Source of the DNA: Alphaproteobacteria bacterium
GTDB taxonomy: Bacteria; Pseudomonadota; Alphaproteobacteria; Caulobacterales; Caulobacteraceae
NCBI GenBank assembly: GCA_028869395.1
Contig: JAGWSE010000458.1
Location: forward strand, 1-6,539
Direction of reading: 5' to 3'
Length of the DNA stretch: 6,539 bases
Positions 5,941 to 6,539 of this stretch are shown one piece after another. The notes beneath the pieces are model-generated. The model worked only from the letters and a program-made list of their open reading frames with translations. It was not told where the DNA came from and did not search any database. The translations under genes and the position numbers were made by a program. Within the stretch, counting starts at the first letter, position 1; the number at the start of each line of letters is the position of its first letter.

Positions 5941-5941
5941 A

Positions 5942-6304
5942 ATGGCGCTTTACGAACACGTCGTGATCTCGCGGCAGGATATCTCGCCGCAGCAAGCCGA
6001 AGCCCTCAACGACCAGCTCAAGTCGATCATCGAAGCCGGCGGCGGGTCCGTCGCCAAGATCGAGTACTGGGGACTTCGCAACCTGACCTACCGGATCAAG
6101 AAGAACCGCAAGGGTCATTATTCCCTGCTCGCCATCGACGCCCCGGCCGAGGCCGTGAAGGAGATGGAGCGGCAGCTCTCCCTGAACGAGGACGTGCTGC
6201 GGCACCTCACCGTCCGGGTGGACGAGCTGGACCTCGAGCTCTCCCCCGTCCTCGCCCGCCGCGATCGCGACCGCGAACGCCGCGACGACGCCCCGCAATT
6301 CTAG
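5942..6304 (+). CDS. rpsF: 30S ribosomal protein S6
   Basis: 120 residues, within the usual S6 range. S6 binds S18 and together they join the central domain of 16S rRNA on the small-subunit platform. Recognised by MALYEHVVISRQDIS at the start, the YWGLRNLTYRIKKNRKGHY block (residues 41-59), IDAPAEAVKEMERQL and LNEDVLRHLTVRVDEL, followed by a charged Arg/Asp-rich tail (RRDRDRERRDDAPQF) typical of alphaproteobacterial S6. The ATG lies three bases after GAAGGA, which is buried in a leader hairpin. rpsR follows 18 bases after the stop, the conserved rpsF-rpsR order. No anomalies seen. Confidence 0.98.
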   Translation: MALYEHVVISRQDISPQQAEALNDQLKSIIEAGGGSVAKIEYWGLRNLTYRIKKNRKGHYSLLAIDAPAEAVKEMERQLSLNEDVLRHLTVRVDELDLELSPVLARRDRDRERRDDAPQF

Positions 6305-6322
6305 AGAAAGGGGGACATCGCC

Positions 6323-6539
6323 ATGACCGACGAAACCTCCGCCGCCCCGGCCGCCGGGGCTTCCGCAGGCCCTGCCCGCCGCCCGTTCTTCCGCCGCCGC
6401 AAGGTGTGCCCGTTCTCCGGCGCCAACGCGCCGAAGATCGACTACAAGGACGTGAAGCTCCTGCAGCGCTATGTGTCCGAGCGCGGCAAGATCGTGCCGT
6501 CGCGGATCACCGCCGTCTCCGCCAAGAAGCAGCGGGAAC
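6323..6539 (+). CDS. rpsR: 30S ribosomal protein S18 (3' end outside window)
   Basis: The first 72 residues are present; the window ends within the codon after KKQRE, where the usual C-terminal helix would follow. S18 is the partner of S6 on the 30S platform. The family signature is clear: RRKVCPFSGANAPKIDYKDV, LLQRYVSERGKIVPSRIT and AVSAKKQRE. An Ala/Pro-rich, low-complexity N-terminus of about 20 residues (MTDETSAAPAAGASAGPARR) precedes the core, as is common in Caulobacterales. The ATG at 6323 follows a strong AAAGGGGGA Shine-Dalgarno (6307-6315) with seven bases between, unlike the sequestered site of rpsF. The truncation is a window effect and not a mutation. Confidence 0.98.
   Translation, partial: MTDETSAAPAAGASAGPARRPFFRRRKVCPFSGANAPKIDYKDVKLLQRYVSERGKIVPSRITAVSAKKQRE

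Noticed and set aside
5828..6298. A - strand open frame of 156 residues opposite rpsF
   Set aside because: It is opposite a certain ribosomal protein gene and has no family signature.
1..6539. tRNA, rRNA, CRISPR, insertion sequence or attachment site
   Set aside because: No cloverleaf or CCA-end pattern, no regularly spaced repeats, no transposase or integrase motifs and no paired terminal inverted repeats were found by reading. The fibre cluster's placement next to rpsF therefore has no visible transfer marks.

Overview
This GC-rich window with strong codon-position bias looks like an alphaproteobacterial chromosome. The ribosomal protein S6 and S18 sequences and the DUF4402-type surface proteins point to Caulobacterales (Caulobacter or Phenylobacterium-like). 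That placement is inference from sequence character, not a database match.

Bases 1-5093 hold what reads as a chaperone-usher surface-fibre (pilus) locus, all on the + strand. In order it has the C-terminal end of a DUF4402-type pilin-like subunit (1-177), a PapD-like periplasmic chaperone (177-1079), an outer-membrane usher (1060-3864), and, after a 71-base AT-richer gap, a long two-domain DUF4402-type protein (3936-5093). The first three genes overlap (TGATG, then a 20-base overlap) and are almost certainly translated from one mRNA. The order subunit, chaperone, usher, two-domain minor subunit matches the alpha/ECP-type (CFA/I, E. coli common pilus) fimbrial operons. The last gene is therefore a candidate tip adhesin. 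It carries an unusual Gly/Asp/Gln-rich insert framed by its only two cysteines.

Bases 5094-5726 hold a single gene for an exported AhpC/TSA-type peroxiredoxin, with its own promoter candidate (TTGACA) and a strong Shine-Dalgarno sequence.

Bases 5727-5941 contain no gene. They hold a GC-rich hairpin that may end the peroxiredoxin transcript, a weak promoter candidate, and about 130 bases of highly foldable leader in front of rpsF, including a hairpin that buries the rpsF Shine-Dalgarno. This is the expected place for S6:S18 autoregulation.

Bases 5942-6539 are the core rpsF-rpsR operon; rpsR runs off the window. The window thus joins an accessory fibre cluster to a housekeeping operon, with the peroxiredoxin gene between them. 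No tRNA, rRNA, CRISPR array, insertion sequence or transposase gene was seen.
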